This document shows positions 18,607 through 27,315 of a stretch of 64,000 nucleotides of DNA, in pieces. Source of the DNA: an uncultured Chitinophagaceae bacterium (GTDB lineage Bacteria; Bacteroidota; Bacteroidia; Chitinophagales; Chitinophagaceae); the NCBI GenBank assembly GCA_937996595.1, contig CALKVC010000094.1, positions 1 through 64,000 of the forward strand. The letters run 5' to 3'. The first letter of the stretch is position 1, and every line of letters begins with the position of its first letter. The notes below the pieces were generated by a model, which made no database searches, was not told the origin of the DNA, and saw nothing but the letters and a program-made list of their open reading frames with translations. The position numbers were made by a program, and so were the translations under genes.

Positions 18607-18869
18607 TGTGGGGTGATGAAATTTTTGGCAGACATGCCCCCTTGTCTCGGGGGTGGGGATAACAGGATAAACGTTGCATAACGCCGATCCGCAGACGTGT
18701 GGACCGACTGGGGTTGACCACCAGTAGGTTGAAGCTTAGCGGCTTCTTCAAATTGTATCCCGATGACTATCGGGACTAACTGCCCCGTTCCAGATGGGTA
18801 TCGGGACCCTACAGCAAACGCTGTGAAATTAACCCTTGCCGGATTATCCGGTGAGGGTTTTGTTTTTTA
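18607..18869 (+). ncRNA. Structured non-coding RNA with tRNA-like features, own terminator
   Basis: No open frame covers this GC-richer stretch. It folds as a series of hairpins: TGTGGGG (18607-18613) can pair with CCCTACA (18807-18813); a D-arm-like loop with ATG/CAT stem and AAATTTTTGGCAGA (18616-18635), resembling a tRNA-Leu D-arm; an anticodon-like hairpin CCCCC-TTGTCTC-GGGGG (18637-18653) with a seven-base loop; GGAT/ATCC around CGTT-GCAT-AACG (18665-18690); ACTGG/CCAGT (18707-18725); TTGAAGC/GC-TTCAA (18729-18751); TCCCGAT-GACT-ATCGGGA (18758-18775); ACAGC-AAAC-GCTGT (18811-18824), which competes with the closing stem for ACA; then an intrinsic terminator. It is not 16S/23S/5S, RNase P, SRP or tmRNA by their core motifs. 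Family unknown; a 6S-like or new class remains open. Confidence 0.6.
18831..18869 (+). terminator. Intrinsic terminator of the structured RNA
   Basis: Stem AACCCTTGCCGGA / TCCGGTGAGGGTT (two non-Watson-Crick positions) with a TTA loop, followed by TTTTGTTTTTT. Gives the RNA a defined 3' end and separates it from the gene at 19096. Confidence 0.85.
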
Positions 18870-19095
18870 TAGCCAACCCGGTTTACTATAAAAACGGGAA
18901 TTTAAAACAAGCCATATTGAATACTCCTGTTTCTTCATAATTTATTTTGATCCGAGACTTTATCACATTAAATGTATAATCAAAAAAATAAACCATTTCT
19001 GATATATATTGTAATTATAGTAAGTGGGAGACAATATTCACTTCCCATAATAACAAGCATGTTATTGCATTTTTAGACTATAACAGAAATACACT

Positions 19096-19557
19096 GTGAT
19101 TTATAAATATTTTACATTCGGCATTTCTATTTCATTCATATCCTTTTTAGTTGGTATGACAGTGAATGCAGCTTTAAGAAAAACAGCCTTTTACAACAGG
19201 GAATTATCAAACCTGAATTTTATCAAAAATGAAAAACTGAACAGGTATATCGGCATTGGCATTTTTAAGTGGATCGTGAAAAATACTTTTTTTAAATTTT
19301 TCAACCAGAAACTCAGGCTGAAAAGGAAAATTGAAAAGGCTGACCTGTACCTGCTGCGCAATGAAATGACCATCTCGGAAATCGACCATTTAATCGGGTT
19401 TGTTTTTGTGGCCATATTTGCACTGGTAAAATTTTACAACCAAAACTTCTTATTTGGAATTGTCATTATGCTGGTGAATGTACTTATGAACTTATACCCG
19501 TCATTATTACAACAGCAAAATAAAAGGCGCATTGATACATTATTAAAGAAAATGTAG
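19096..19557 (+). CDS. CrtO-like (glycosyl-diaponeurosporenoate acyltransferase-like) membrane protein
   Basis: 153 residues from GTG at 19096. N-terminal membrane helix (FGISISFISFLVGMTVNAAL), a cytosolic FYNRELSNLNFIKN / GIGIFKWIVKNTFFKFFN segment, MTISEIDHLIGF, two further helices and the C-terminal signature YPSLLQQQNKRRID. These features match, from memory, the CrtO acyltransferase family, first known from staphyloxanthin synthesis. No carotenoid genes are near, so the acceptor in this organism is unknown. Codon use is AT-rich like the surrounding gap. Confidence 0.6.
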   Translation: MIYKYFTFGISISFISFLVGMTVNAALRKTAFYNRELSNLNFIKNEKLNRYIGIGIFKWIVKNTFFKFFNQKLRLKRKIEKADLYLLRNEMTISEIDHLIGFVFVAIFALVKFYNQNFLFGIVIMLVNVLMNLYPSLLQQQNKRRIDTLLKKM

Positions 19558-19805
19558 CAAATAAATTGCGTATCAAGTTAATTGCTGGCTGGCTCAATCC
19601 CTTTTCTGATTGTGTTATTTACAGGTAAAATCATTGCCTGGCCGCTATGCCGGCCGTTTCAGATTGCGATTAATTAACCCTGGCCATATATTACCTGCAA
19701 GCCGGCTGTAAAAAAGCCTGGTTGCCGATTCTATTCCAACTGCAGACCGTTCCCTTACGTGAATAACTGATTCCCTTAATATTTGTCACAAACACTATCT
19801 TTGAA

Positions 19806-20033
19806 ATGACGCAACACATTTCTATCAGCATGATAAATACGTTACTTTACCGGACCGTTGCAATAATCCTGCATACCCTCATCAATATGATCATCATCAA
19901 TTACCTGTTGGATATCGACGTTAGCGGAAGCTGGTTCCGGTTCGGCATATTCGTGATAATTTTACTCGTCTTATTCGTATTATTTGTTAAACACTTTATT
20001 TCATTCATCCGTTTTTTAAAATCAAAACCATGA
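19806..20033 (+). CDS. Small two-helix membrane protein, coupled to SPFH gene
   Basis: 75 residues (or 67 from ATG at 19830). Two predicted membrane helices: TLLYRTVAIILHTLINMIII and FGIFVIILLVLFVLFVKHF. No family recognised. Its stop overlaps the ATG of the SPFH gene by four bases (ATGA), a sign of translational coupling, so it probably acts with that protein. A TATCTTTG box at 19796-19803 matches the -7 consensus and would place the transcript start after the first ATG, favouring 19830 as the true start. Confidence 0.65.
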   Translation: MTQHISISMINTLLYRTVAIILHTLINMIIINYLLDIDVSGSWFRFGIFVIILLVLFVLFVKHFISFIRFLKSKP

Positions 20034-20971
20034 TTTCCCTCATTTTTTTCTTCGCTGCATTTTTCATTTCAGGTTTTATATTAGGCATATTCAGGAAGAG
20101 CACATACAGTAAACCGGATGGCGGGTTCAAGGCTTCGGCAATGATAAAAGCCATTGCCGCCCTGGCGATATCATTTGTTGTAGTATTGATAAACCCGATA
20201 GACATAGAACGGATTGACGCAGGCCATGTTGGGATTAAGGTAAGCAATGTTGGCGACGACCGGGGTGTGGGAAAAACCGAATATGTTACCGGCTGGGTTT
20301 TTTATAATTCCTGGATATCCCGCATTTATGAATTCCCAATACATCAACAGCATATAGATTATGAAGCCAATGATATTGTGACCAAGGGCGGGTTCAGGGC
20401 AACCATCAAACCGTCTTTCAATTATTCAATCAACCCCGGCAATGTGGCCGACATGTTCCAGAACCTGCGCGTAGAAGTAAAAGAAATGGAACAGGGCTGG
20501 TTAAAAAATGCGATTGTAGGTTCGGTAAATGATGTAGCTAACCGGTACACCGTTGATTCCATTTTCAACCACCGGGAAGAATTTGAAGCTGATATTGTAA
20601 AGGAATGTAATAAACGGGTTTCCAAATGGTTCAATGTATCGCAGTTGCGTACGAACATAGTACCGCCTGTGGAGATATCTGAATCCATCATTGCCAAAAC
20701 CAGGGCCATACAGGAAGTGCAGGTTGCCGAAAACAGGAAACAGGTTGCACTGGCAGAAGCAGAAAGAAAAATAGCTGAAGCCAGGGGCGATTCTGCGCAG
20801 GCTGTAATACAGGCTGCAGGCAGGGCTGAAGCCATTAAAAGGGAACAACTGTCGCTAAGCCCCATCTATATCGACTATATGAAAATACAAAAGTGGAGCG
20901 GACAGGTTCCTACTACGGTTGCTGGAAACGCCGGCTTCCTGATACAGCTTCCAAAAGACAGCGAAAAATAA
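20030..20971 (+). CDS. SPFH/Band 7 (prohibitin-like) protein
   Basis: 313 residues. Two N-terminal hydrophobic segments (LIFFFAAFFISGFILGIF and MIKAIAALAISFVVVLI), then the Band 7 domain (RIDAGHVGIKVSNVGDDRG, YDF-type strand region, VGSVNDVANRYTVDSIF) and an Ala/Glu-rich coiled coil (VALAEAERKIAEARGDSAQ) ending in SPIYIDYMKIQKWSGQVP. The family forms large membrane-associated rings that organise proteases or lipid domains. Overlaps the small membrane protein gene upstream. Confidence 0.88.
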   Translation: MISLIFFFAAFFISGFILGIFRKSTYSKPDGGFKASAMIKAIAALAISFVVVLINPIDIERIDAGHVGIKVSNVGDDRGVGKTEYVTGWVFYNSWISRIYEFPIHQQHIDYEANDIVTKGGFRATIKPSFNYSINPGNVADMFQNLRVEVKEMEQGWLKNAIVGSVNDVANRYTVDSIFNHREEFEADIVKECNKRVSKWFNVSQLRTNIVPPVEISESIIAKTRAIQEVQVAENRKQVALAEAERKIAEARGDSAQAVIQAAGRAEAIKREQLSLSPIYIDYMKIQKWSGQVPTTVAGNAGFLIQLPKDSEK

Positions 20972-21054
20972 GAAGCGCACAATACAGCTGCCAACCCATT
21001 CCTTACTACAGGAAACGTATTACCGAAAATATACCGTTTACGAATAGACGATTT

Positions 21055-22317
21055 TTATCCGGCAACACCTGCCTGTTTATCCGATTCCCCGTTTCCAACA
21101 CCAAAAACCGCCTTATACAGCGGCATGCTGAACCCTTTTTTCAACAGGAAAAACAGCACAACACAATATAAGGTGCTGAACAGGATAACCGAAAAACAGA
21201 CAGACTGGATGATGATGCCGTCTTCGTGGCCCTGCTGAAACGGCAGTGTGGCGATTACGGCAGCGCCCAGCCCTTTGGGAATCATGAAGGAGATGGTTGC
21301 CTTGTCCAGTAAAGGCGTATTGCGGGCAATAACCAGTTTTACAGCAATGATGCGTACCAGGAACAACGCCATTGTAATAACGGCGCCCCATAGTAGCCAT
21401 TCTACCCGGTTAACCTGTATGCTTACACCAATGAATACGAAAAAGAATGTTCGCAGCAGGAAGACCAGTTCGCTGAAAAAATTTTTTTCGGCTTCCGGTA
21501 ATACGATATTTTGATTGGGAACTATTCTCTCCAGCAGGCGCGGTTCAAAATAGGGAAGGTTGCCTATAGCGATGCCGAAAGACAATGCAGTGAGCGGGCC
21601 ACTGAATTGCAGGTATTCTGTTATTCCGTACAATATAAACAGGAATGCCGGAGTGGAAAACTTGGTGGCTTTTAATGTCTGAATACGGTTTATGATAAAC
21701 GACCATAAAAAGGCCCCAAAGATTCCGATAACCAATGCCATTACCAGCGAAGATATAAACTGCGCAACCAGGGTATGAGCCTGCATTTCTCCGGTTAGCA
21801 TAAATCCGAGTATGCTTAATGGTATGGCCAGGGTAAACACGTCGGTTTCAGCCGATTCAATGATAAGGGTGGTGGCTGTTTTTGGTTTCACGGCTATTTT
21901 TTTCACCAGCCCCACCACCACAGCTGAAGAAGTGCCTCCCAGCGCCGCTCCAATAAACAAGCTGGATAACAATGGTAGCCGGAAAATTACCATGCTTAAT
22001 ATGGTAGTGGTAATCCAGGTGCTTATAAACCCAATGGTAGTAATACCTGCAGATTCTTTGAATGAAGACTTCACTTCTGCAATCTTCAGGTCTGTGCCGC
22101 TTTCAAAAAGGATAAAAATCAACACCAGGTTGCTGAACAGGGAACCGAATTTGCCGAAAGAAGAAGGGTCTACCAAATGAAATACAGGGCCAATCAGTAT
22201 ACCAATGAACATCAACCCCAGCACATCTGGTATGCTTCTTCGCTCAAAAACCCCTGTGAGGAAATGTCCCCAGAAAATAAACAGGCCGATGATGATGATG
22301 ATGACGGGTGTTTGCAT
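21055..22317 (-). CDS. Cation:proton antiporter, CPA2 family
   Basis: 420 residues with about 12 membrane helices from the N-terminus (VIIIIIGLFIFWGHFLTGVF) to the end (VILFSTLYCVVLFFLLKKG). Landmarks: GLMFIGILIGPVFHL, LFESGTDLKI, GAALGGTSSAVVVGLVKK and IIESAETDVFTLAI, where the two acidic residues of the ion site are expected. There is no C-terminal TrkA-N/RCK regulatory domain. Role: Na+ or K+ exchange for protons. Convergent with the SPFH gene; no terminator visible between them. Confidence 0.88.
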   Translation of the reverse strand: MQTPVIIIIIGLFIFWGHFLTGVFERRSIPDVLGLMFIGILIGPVFHLVDPSSFGKFGSLFSNLVLIFILFESGTDLKIAEVKSSFKESAGITTIGFISTWITTTILSMVIFRLPLLSSLFIGAALGGTSSAVVVGLVKKIAVKPKTATTLIIESAETDVFTLAIPLSILGFMLTGEMQAHTLVAQFISSLVMALVIGIFGAFLWSFIINRIQTLKATKFSTPAFLFILYGITEYLQFSGPLTALSFGIAIGNLPYFEPRLLERIVPNQNIVLPEAEKNFFSELVFLLRTFFFVFIGVSIQVNRVEWLLWGAVITMALFLVRIIAVKLVIARNTPLLDKATISFMIPKGLGAAVIATLPFQQGHEDGIIIQSVCFSVILFSTLYCVVLFFLLKKGFSMPLYKAVFGVGNGESDKQAGVAG

Positions 22318-22733
22318 AATATTTTTTACTTATGATGTAACCCTTCCATTCACCCTGTAAAGCGGGGTAAAAACCGAATTTCGTCAATTAACCCGGTAAT
22401 ATGCTCCCAGCTTTTTATTTTAACAACATGTACGCAAATCATAATCCCGGGTAATTCCATTAGTTGGAATGATAAAAACTAATGAATATCCAGGTACCAT
22501 TGGATTACACAATTCTAATTCATTCACAACTAAAATAACAGCCTGAATTCCTCCCTTTTATAATATCTAACAAATATAAACGCTCATTCATATCGATTTG
22601 AACCTGTTGAAAAAGGAATTTTTTGCAAAATCTCGTGTACTTTACTAACTATGTTACCAGAATATCAATTTTATTAAGCTTCGTATCAGTTATTGATATC
22701 ACAGTTATGTAGTAGAAACTTAAAAAACAGACA
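22318..22733. other. Divergent intergenic region
   Basis: 416 bp between the antiporter (minus) and the GH109-like gene (plus). AT-rich, with no convincing consensus promoter on either strand, no hairpin-plus-U-tract and no open frame of note. Confidence 0.5.
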
Positions 22734-24092
22734 ATGAACAGAAAAACTTTTATTAAAAATGCAGGGCTTGCTGCCGCATCCATAACCTTATTACCAGCAG
22801 GAAGCCTATTTGCATCTGCCCGGGATATCAAAATAAAAATAGCCATCATCGGTGTTGGCCTTCGCGGACAGGAACATCTTGACCTTTTATTGCGAAGGAA
22901 CGATGTGGAATTGGTTGCCATGTGTGATATTGATGACCGGATGTTGTCCATTTCCAAGGAGATAATAAGCAAAAGCGGTAAAAAAATGCCCGCTGTTTTT
23001 ACCGGTGATTTATATGCCTGGAAAAAAATGCTGGAAATAAAAGGAGGGATTGATGGGATAGTCATTGCTACACCCTGGGAGTGGCATAAGGAAATGATCA
23101 TTGGCTCGCTGGAAGCCGGCATCAAATATATAGGTACTGAAGTAATGCTGGGGGTAACACTGCAGGACCATTGGGATGTGGTGAAGAAAACAGAAAAACA
23201 GCAGGCCCATGTTATGATGCTTGAAAATGTTTGTTACAGGAGGGATGTGATGGCTGTACTTAACATGGCAAGGCAGGGTTTATTCGGAGAATTGATTCAT
23301 TTGCAGGGTGGCTACCAGCACGACCTGAGGGATGTGAAATTCAATGATGGCATAAATGCTTATGGTGGCGGCTGTGAGATGGGTGATAAAGGCTGGAGCG
23401 AAGCCCGCTGGCGGACACATCATTCCATTTACAGGAACGGTGACCTGTATCCAACCCATGGCATCGGCCCCATTGCCCATTATATTAATATCAACAGGGG
23501 TAACCGGTTTGTAAACCTTTGTTCCTTCTCCTCAAAAGCTAGAGGATTACATAACCATATTGTAAAAACCTGCAGTGATCAGCACCCAAATGCTAAAATA
23601 AATTTCAAGCTGGGTGATGTGGTCACCACTTCCCTCAATTGCGCCAATGGCGAAACCATCTTATTGCAACACGATACCAACCTCCCACGCCCTTATTCAC
23701 TGGGCTTCCGGGTGCAGGGCACCGAAGGTTTGTGGATGGATGTAAACAAAGGGATATACATAGAAGGAAAAACGGCTAAACCGCATCAATGGGATGCTGC
23801 CAAAGAATGGTTAGACAAATATGACCATCCGTTGTGGGCAAGATGGAGCAAGGAAACTGCCGGTGCCGGCCATGGCGGCATGGATTTTTTTGTGATGCAT
23901 GCGTTTGTAGAATCCATTAAACGCAAAACGGCCACACCCATGGATGTTTATGATGCAGCGGCATGGAGTGCTATTTCACCATTGAGCGAGCAGTCAATAG
24001 CGTTAGGCAATGAAACGGTGGAATTCCCCGATTTCACCGGTGGGCAATGGATGTATCGCAAACCGGTTTTTGCATTCAACGATGAGTTTTAA
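22734..24092 (+). CDS. Gfo/Idh/MocA oxidoreductase family, GH109-like
   Basis: 452 residues. Tat-like leader (MNRKTFIKNAGLAAASITLL, with RK rather than RR), Rossmann motif AIIGVGLRGQEHLDLL, MCDIDDRM, ATPWEWHKEM, EVMLGVTL and the region RNGDLYPTHGIGPIAHYI followed by NINRGNRF, which I associate with glycoside hydrolase family 109. GH109 enzymes use bound NAD+ to hydrolyse alpha-N-acetylgalactosaminides. It sits 9 bp before a gene resembling N-acetylhexosamine 1-kinase, which supports a GalNAc role. Other members of the fold are sugar dehydrogenases, so activity is not proven. Confidence 0.82.
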   Translation: MNRKTFIKNAGLAAASITLLPAGSLFASARDIKIKIAIIGVGLRGQEHLDLLLRRNDVELVAMCDIDDRMLSISKEIISKSGKKMPAVFTGDLYAWKKMLEIKGGIDGIVIATPWEWHKEMIIGSLEAGIKYIGTEVMLGVTLQDHWDVVKKTEKQQAHVMMLENVCYRRDVMAVLNMARQGLFGELIHLQGGYQHDLRDVKFNDGINAYGGGCEMGDKGWSEARWRTHHSIYRNGDLYPTHGIGPIAHYININRGNRFVNLCSFSSKARGLHNHIVKTCSDQHPNAKINFKLGDVVTTSLNCANGETILLQHDTNLPRPYSLGFRVQGTEGLWMDVNKGIYIEGKTAKPHQWDAAKEWLDKYDHPLWARWSKETAGAGHGGMDFFVMHAFVESIKRKTATPMDVYDAAAWSAISPLSEQSIALGNETVEFPDFTGGQWMYRKPVFAFNDEF

Positions 24093-24101
24093 ACAGCAAA
24101 C

Positions 24102-25154
24102 ATGTTGATAATACCAGAACCCGTACTGAACGAATTCGGCTTACAAAGCAACGAGGTAACCATAACGCCGGTTAACATCGGGCTGATTAACCGTACCTGG
24201 AAATTAGTGCATAATGAAACTGCCTTTATATTACAACAGGTAAACGATGCCGTGTTTAAAAAGCCGGAAGACATTTCATTCAACTTAGCTGCAATCGGTT
24301 CTTATTTGCACGTACACAAGCCGGATTATTTTTTTACTGCTCCCGTAAAAACAATCACCGGTGATGAGTTGGTTTACATACGGCAACAGGGCTATTTCCG
24401 GATGTTCCCTTTTGTAGCAGGTTCCCATACGATAGATACGGTGGAAACGCCGGAGCAGGCTTATGAGGCTGCCAGTCAGTTTGGTAAATTTACCGCTTCA
24501 CTCAGCGGGTTCGACCATACAACACTTAAGATAACGATTCCCGGCTTTCATGACCTGTCACTTAGGTTCAAAAATTTTAAGGAAGCGCTCAATACAGGAA
24601 ATAAAAACAGGTTACAGGAATCGGCTGCTGTCATCAGCCGGTTGAAAAGCTGGTATCCCATTGCGGAGAAATTTGAACAGATAAGGAGCTTCGGGGCTTT
24701 CAAGCTCCGTGTTATGCACCACGATAGCAAGATCAGCAATGTGTTGTTTGATACAAATGACAAAGGGATCTGTGTAATTGACCTCGACACCGTGATGCCC
24801 GGATATTTTTTCAGCGACCCGGGTGATATGATGCGCACCTACCTGTGCCCCGTAAATGAAGAAGAGGCTGATTTTTCTAAAATCGAAATACGCCCTGACT
24901 ATTATAAGGCGATTACCGATGGATACCTTGCTGAAATGAACAACGAACTTACTGAAACGGAAAAAAAGAATTTCTTTTATTCCGGTGCTTGCATGATATA
25001 CATGCAAGCGCTCCGTTTTGCAACAGACTACCTCAACAACGATATGTATTACGGAACGGCATATCCCGGCCATAACCTGGTAAGGGCAGGCAACCAGGCT
25101 GTATTATTAGAAAGGTATTTGAAAATGGAGAACCAGCTAATGGCTGCTATATAA
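24102..25154 (+). CDS. APH-fold sugar kinase, N-acetylhexosamine 1-kinase (NahK)-like
   Basis: 350 residues. Aminoglycoside-phosphotransferase fold: N-lobe FILQQVNDAVFKKPEDI, hinge YFRMFPFVAGSHT, catalytic loop MHHDSKISNVLFD (HxDxxxxN) and metal site CVIDLDTVMPGYFFSDPGD. The VIDLDTVMPG stretch is characteristic of NahK-type kinases, which make GlcNAc-1-phosphate or GalNAc-1-phosphate. Starts 9 bp after the GH109-like stop, so one transcript. Together they could free and phosphorylate GalNAc (inference from two families). Confidence 0.75.
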   Translation: MLIIPEPVLNEFGLQSNEVTITPVNIGLINRTWKLVHNETAFILQQVNDAVFKKPEDISFNLAAIGSYLHVHKPDYFFTAPVKTITGDELVYIRQQGYFRMFPFVAGSHTIDTVETPEQAYEAASQFGKFTASLSGFDHTTLKITIPGFHDLSLRFKNFKEALNTGNKNRLQESAAVISRLKSWYPIAEKFEQIRSFGAFKLRVMHHDSKISNVLFDTNDKGICVIDLDTVMPGYFFSDPGDMMRTYLCPVNEEEADFSKIEIRPDYYKAITDGYLAEMNNELTETEKKNFFYSGACMIYMQALRFATDYLNNDMYYGTAYPGHNLVRAGNQAVLLERYLKMENQLMAAI

Positions 25155-25652
25155 AGCCACTTTTTATTCCCGGCATTAGAAACAGGAGATATGGCTTTCT
25201 CAATCATTCATTTTGCACACATCAAAGCCCATATTATTAATTACTGATGAAATGAAGAAACATTTAAATCAAAAATCAGCCCTGAACTGTTTATCCCGGT
25301 AACCATACAATTAAGAACCCAACTATTTTAATAATAAACAGCCAGGATGGTTAGGCATCGCTATCCTGTTGCCGGTAATACTTTTTATTATTCATATGTT
25401 CAGTACAACCAGTTACACAGTCAATGGCAATTGTTTGCATATAAATCAAGGTTCTTGTTGTGCTTGAAGGGTTCCGGGGCGAAGTTTAGCACGGAATGGA
25501 GAATTGTCATTTACAGTTAACCCTAATAAGGAGATTAGCGGATGCTTGTTTTCTGTGAGATATTTTTAGTAATACTACTGTTGGTGCTGTGTAACATATA
25601 GTAGTTCTTTTAGCCGTGAATTTATAGAGTAAGTAGCTGATGTAAACATGCT
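25155..25652. other. Intergenic region with one copy of an 84-bp repeat
   Basis: 498 bp without a credible gene. The only structure I see is the repeat at 25497-25580; the rest is AT-rich and lacks long open frames. Confidence 0.5.
25497..25580. repeat. 84-bp direct repeat, left copy
   Basis: Starts TGGAGAATTGTCATTTACAG and ends TACTACTG. The right copy at 26976-27060 matches over its whole length with roughly four of five bases identical, including GAGATT, TTGTTTTCTGTG and TACTACTG. Shared words continue weakly upstream (TTCTTGTT). The two copies bracket two AT-rich genes. Confidence 0.8.
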
Positions 25653-26069
25653 TTAATGCCGAATAGTCCTATTAGATATATTTTGATTATACTTTATGAT
25701 GAATGTATCAATAGCCTTTTCATCTAATTTACCTTCGGTGTCAAATAATTTATTTTCATAGAACCATTTTATTAGCTTCTCTCCCCAAAACGCTAAATCA
25801 TTTTCCATGGATTTATTCAAAGTCAGAAAGTTTATTTTGATGTAATCATCTTGCACATAACCCCTGGTTTCATTATCATTATAATAAATAAACACTAATT
25901 CATTATTGGTGTTTTTCTCGTAAATGCTAAATTCTCCGGTGTTATTGTTTTTTTTATACGTAAAGACTTCAACATCGTCAATTAGTATTTTGTTATTTTT
26001 CAGTTTTATTTTCTGTGAATAGCAATTTGTTGCAAAAAAAGTAAGAGCCAGGAAAATAATATTTCTCAT
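25653..26069 (-). CDS. Hypothetical secreted protein
   Basis: 138 residues: signal peptide (MRNIIFLALTFFATNCYSQ) and an Asn/Lys-rich beta-type domain (KIKLKNNKILIDDVEVFTY, GEFSIYEKNTNNELVFIYY). Not recognised. Base composition is clearly more AT-rich than the neighbouring housekeeping genes. It lies between direct repeats and next to a HEAT-repeat gene, in a small island that looks like accessory DNA. Confidence 0.65.
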   Translation of the reverse strand: MRNIIFLALTFFATNCYSQKIKLKNNKILIDDVEVFTYKKNNNTGEFSIYEKNTNNELVFIYYNDNETRGYVQDDYIKINFLTLNKSMENDLAFWGEKLIKWFYENKLFDTEGKLDEKAIDTFIIKYNQNISNRTIRH

Positions 26070-26155
26070 TTTAGCTGTTTTTTGTTAGTAGATATAACAG
26101 ATATTTTGTTTTAACAAAGCTGCCAACGAAATGTTGTGTGCTGCCCTTCTTTCAT

Positions 26156-26674
26156 TTACTTCTTCGATTTTTTTATTGCGTCAACGTACTTCTTTTTAAT
26201 TGCATTGTCTTGTTCAGTTTCACAAATTGCTTCAAGTGCCGGCAATAAGTCCTTATTATATTTCATCTTAAGTTTGAGAATTTCTCCAAGTGCGAATGCT
26301 GCTGCCCAACGAACAACTGTTCCATTGTCTTTGGCGTTTGCCAGTAAGTTATTTATAGGTTTTGTGAGCTTTGTCGGAAAAAGTTTTGCAATGTTCCCAA
26401 TTACTTTTGCACTTTCCCATTTTACTCTCGGTGCAGTTTCAGTCAAGCTCTTTGTTACAAATGCTAAAACATTATCGTCTGCAATATTTGCGTTTTGTCT
26501 TGTTGCAAATTCAATAGCTTCTATGCAAGTTCCTTTTTCCGGGTCTTTTGAACTTTCAGCAAACACAATTAACTCGTCAGTTGGCAATGAACCGTCTAAC
26601 AGCCATTTACTTATTGTTTCAACTTTCTCTTTCGCCTTTTTTGTTTTGTCTTTAAGGAGTTCTGATATTGTCAT
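26156..26674 (-). CDS. HEAT-repeat-like protein
   Basis: 172 residues, no signal peptide, all-helical. Helical pairs such as PRVKWESAKVIGNIAKLFP and VVRWAAAFALGEILKLKMK carry the alternating hydrophobic pattern and central Arg/Trp-Ala of HEAT/PBS-lyase-type repeats. Likely a protein-binding scaffold; no enzyme motif. A long opposite-strand frame (26136-26732) is a shadow. Flanked by an imperfect inverted repeat: CCAACGAAATGTTGTGTGC at about 26127-26145 and GCACACAACTCGTTAA at about 26753-26768, as in a cassette-like unit. Confidence 0.75.
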   Translation of the reverse strand: MTISELLKDKTKKAKEKVETISKWLLDGSLPTDELIVFAESSKDPEKGTCIEAIEFATRQNANIADDNVLAFVTKSLTETAPRVKWESAKVIGNIAKLFPTKLTKPINNLLANAKDNGTVVRWAAAFALGEILKLKMKYNKDLLPALEAICETEQDNAIKKKYVDAIKKSKK

Positions 26675-26732
26675 TTTACTAAACTTAGAATTTGTCTGTA
26701 ATAGTAAGGTCGTTAATTTATTTTCAATGTAG

Positions 26733-27195
26733 AGCAGGGTGCATTATAGGGTTGCACACAACTCGTTAATTTACGTCACTCCACCCCTTCACATTACGCC
26801 AATACAAAAAGCGGTAAGTGGATTGCAGAAATATCTTCAAATTACAATAATTTTATTTATTTCCTCATAAGAGCTGGTACAAATTACAAAGCCATCTGTT
26901 AGCCAAATCCTTATAAATATAGCGGGAAGATTCTTGTTATTCAAGCCAGGCCGCTGGGCGGTATAATGCAAAGATTGGAGAATTGTCATTTTCAGTTAAC
27001 CATCATGGGGAGATTGGGGGATGATTGTTTTCTGTGTGATATATATAGCAAATACTACTGATAGGTAAAATTTCTTGCCGAATTGCTATGTAAATAAATG
27101 GCAACGATATGCAGGGTAGCATTAATGATATGTTTACCTAAACTATCTTCCTTTTCCCTTGTAGCTTAGTGCCAGGTTGGCAAAGTAAAATACCG
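26733..27195. other. Intergenic region with right 85-bp repeat copy
   Basis: 463 bp between the HEAT-repeat gene and the end of the second kelch gene. It contains the repeat at 26976-27060 and the inner inverted-repeat arm near 26753; otherwise no gene or terminator is visible. Confidence 0.5.
26976..27060. repeat. 85-bp direct repeat, right copy
   Basis: Starts TGGAGAATTGTCATTTTCAG and ends TACTACTG; same orientation as the copy at 25497-25580. Together they delimit about 1.4 kb with two AT-rich genes. Confidence 0.8.
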
Positions 27196-27315
27196 CTATG
27201 GAACAATAATTGTTTCATTTGTTTTCTTTCCATCTTCCGCTGTTATGCTTAACTGGTAGCTGCCTGCTGCAAGTATATTGTCGGGCTGTATCTCTTTTAC
27301 AACAGTTCCCGGATT
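27196..27315 (-). pseudogene. Cut-off end of the second kelch protein's T9SS sorting domain
   Basis: Immediately after the TAA at 27316-27318 the same frame stays open for 39 codons to TAG at 27196-27198. It reads NPGTVVKEIQ, then NILAAGSYQLSITAEDGKK, ending ETIIVP. This is the expected second half of a T9SS type A sorting domain and aligns with LAPGNYLLCIIADDGKRKVE of the paralogue. The stop therefore removes a real part of the protein. Confidence 0.85.

Noticed and set aside
18607..18660. Canonical tRNA gene
   Set aside because: D-arm-like and anticodon-like parts are present, but the T-arm and CCA side are not in place within normal length, and the D-loop is too long; kept as a tRNA-like element only.
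18652..18668. GGGGATAACAGG, a word also found in 23S rRNA
   Set aside because: Bases on either side do not match 23S; a chance 12-mer inside the structured RNA.
26136..26732. Plus-strand frame of 198 codons
   Set aside because: Shadow of the HEAT-repeat gene; the apparent hydrophobic protein arises from antisense Lys/Glu/Ala codons.
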